The notes beneath the pieces are model-generated. The model did not search any database, had not been told where the DNA came from, and saw nothing but the letters and a program-made list of their open reading frames with translations. 64,000 bases of DNA from Eubacterium aggregans. GTDB taxonomy: Bacteria; Bacillota; Clostridia; Eubacteriales; Eubacteriaceae. Position 1 is the stretch's first letter; every line of letters starts with the position of its first letter. Of this stretch, positions 63,334-64,000 are shown piece after piece. The translations under genes were made by a program, and so were the position numbers. The DNA lies in contig NZ_FNRK01000005.1 in the NCBI RefSeq assembly GCF_900107815.1, positions 62,001 through 126,000 of the forward strand, given 5' to 3'.

Positions 63334-64000
63334 AGACTCACCGCCCCTCCGGTAATGCGCAGAAAGATATCCTCTAAGCTGCTCTGGCGTTCCTCTATGC
63401 GCAAAAGGCCGATGCCCTTGGCCACCAGGATCTGGCTCAGCCGGGCCACATTGTCGTCCCTTAGGCGATTGAGCAGCAGGTAGTCCTCAGACCGTTGCCA
63501 GGCCACCTTTGCCGCCGTCAGAAGCTCCCCGGCGGCGTGGTTGTCCGTGGTACGAATGGCCAAGGCCTGCTGGCTAAGGGCGTGGAGGGCAGAGAGTTTG
63601 TCCTCAAAAATCAGCTGTCCCTCGTTAATGACCCCCACCACATCGGCCATTTGATCGATTTCCGACAGCAAATGGCTGGAAATCAGAACCGTCATGCCGT
63701 AGCGTATCGGCAGGCTAATAATCAGCTCCCGGATTTCCTGGATGCCTGCGGGGTCTAAGCCATTGGTGGGTTCGTCTAAAATCAGCAGTTTGGGCCGCCC
63801 CAGAATGGCGATGGCCAGACCCAGGCGCTGCTTCATGCCCAGGCTGTATTCCCGCACCCGTCGATCCTTGGCCTCGGACAGGCGCACGGCCCCCAGGGCC
63901 TCATCAATTTCTGCCATTCCCAGCCCCCGCATCCGGGCGGCCACCACCATATTCTCAAGACCCGTCAAATGCCCATAATAGCTGGGACTTTCAATTAAGC
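63330..64000 (-). CDS. ABC transporter ATP-binding protein, 5' end cut by window edge
   Basis: The frame is open to the window edge; the first ~75 residues including Walker A are missing. Visible: the Q-loop-following ESPSYYGHLTGLENM, signature EYSLGMKQRLGLAI, Walker B LLILDEPTNGLDP and the switch His in ISSHLLSEI. This resembles the ATPases of lantibiotic self-protection (LanF) and bacitracin exporters. Forms an operon with two permeases downstream. Confidence 0.9.
   Translation of the reverse strand, partial: LIESPSYYGHLTGLENMVVAARMRGLGMAEIDEALGAVRLSEAKDRRVREYSLGMKQRLGLAIAILGRPKLLILDEPTNGLDPAGIQEIRELIISLPIRYGMTVLISSHLLSEIDQMADVVGVINEGQLIFEDKLSALHALSQQALAIRTTDNHAAGELLTAAKVAWQRSEDYLLLNRLRDDNVARLSQILVAKGIGLLRIEERQSSLEDIFLRITGGAVSL

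Overview
The window looks like chromosome of an anaerobic, acetogenic Firmicute of the Eubacterium/Acetobacterium kind. This is an inference from content: three MttB-superfamily methyltransferases, four methyltransferase-type corrinoid proteins, a methyltetrahydrofolate:corrinoid methyltransferase, a RACo-type corrinoid reactivase, two betaine (BCCT) transporters and two sigma-54 activators, with G+C near one half. No tRNA, rRNA, CRISPR array, insertion sequence or phage gene was seen.

Layout. 1-9.3 kb (minus strand): a truncated MFS transporter, two GntR regulators, a corrinoid protein, a CobW-type GTPase, a UroD-like methyltransferase with a C-terminal thioredoxin-like domain, a DMT exporter, a second corrinoid protein, PanB and an opine-dehydrogenase-like enzyme. 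9.7-30.9 kb: the quaternary-amine demethylation region, with BCCT transporter 1, an Asp/Glu-racemase-fold protein, MttB homologues 1 and 2, sigma-54 activator 1, DUF1638 proteins, a decayed gene, a Met-synthase-activation-domain protein, RACo, activator 2, MttB homologue 3, an MFS transporter, BCCT transporter 2, corrinoid protein 3, an MtgA-like methyltransferase and corrinoid protein 4. 31-39.1 kb: a complete kdpFABC-DE potassium uptake locus whose kdpB carries an in-frame TAG at codon 31. 39.2-53.7 kb: housekeeping and stress genes (HD protein, HflX, YigZ, rhodanese-TtcA fusion, TetR-controlled MFS pump, NCS2 permease, thioredoxin-reductase-like flavoprotein plus AhpC, a DUF308-like gene with an early stop, a Suv3-like helicase, a CcdA-TlpA fusion). 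53.8-61.3 kb: sialic acid and amino sugar catabolism (ROK kinase, YhcH, SSS transporter, NanA, NanE, RpiR regulator, NagB, NagA). 61.4-64 kb: a CGGC protein and the start of a lantibiotic-immunity-like ABC transporter.

How it fits together. BCCT/MFS carriers import methylated amines; MttB homologues move a methyl group to small corrinoid proteins; the MtgA-like enzyme passes it to tetrahydrofolate; RACo re-reduces inactivated cobalt. Five close matches to the sigma-54 -24/-12 promoter (TGGCAY-N5-TTGCT) precede the opine-dehydrogenase/PanB operon, BCCT 1, the racemase-MttB1-MttB2 operon, the activation-domain gene and MttB3. With two local enhancer-binding proteins this makes a compact, apparently sigma-54-controlled methylotrophy regulon. 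Its least explained parts are the PanB/opine-dehydrogenase/corrinoid operon, the racemase-fold protein ahead of MttB1, the paired DUF1638 proteins and the UroD-thioredoxin fusion.
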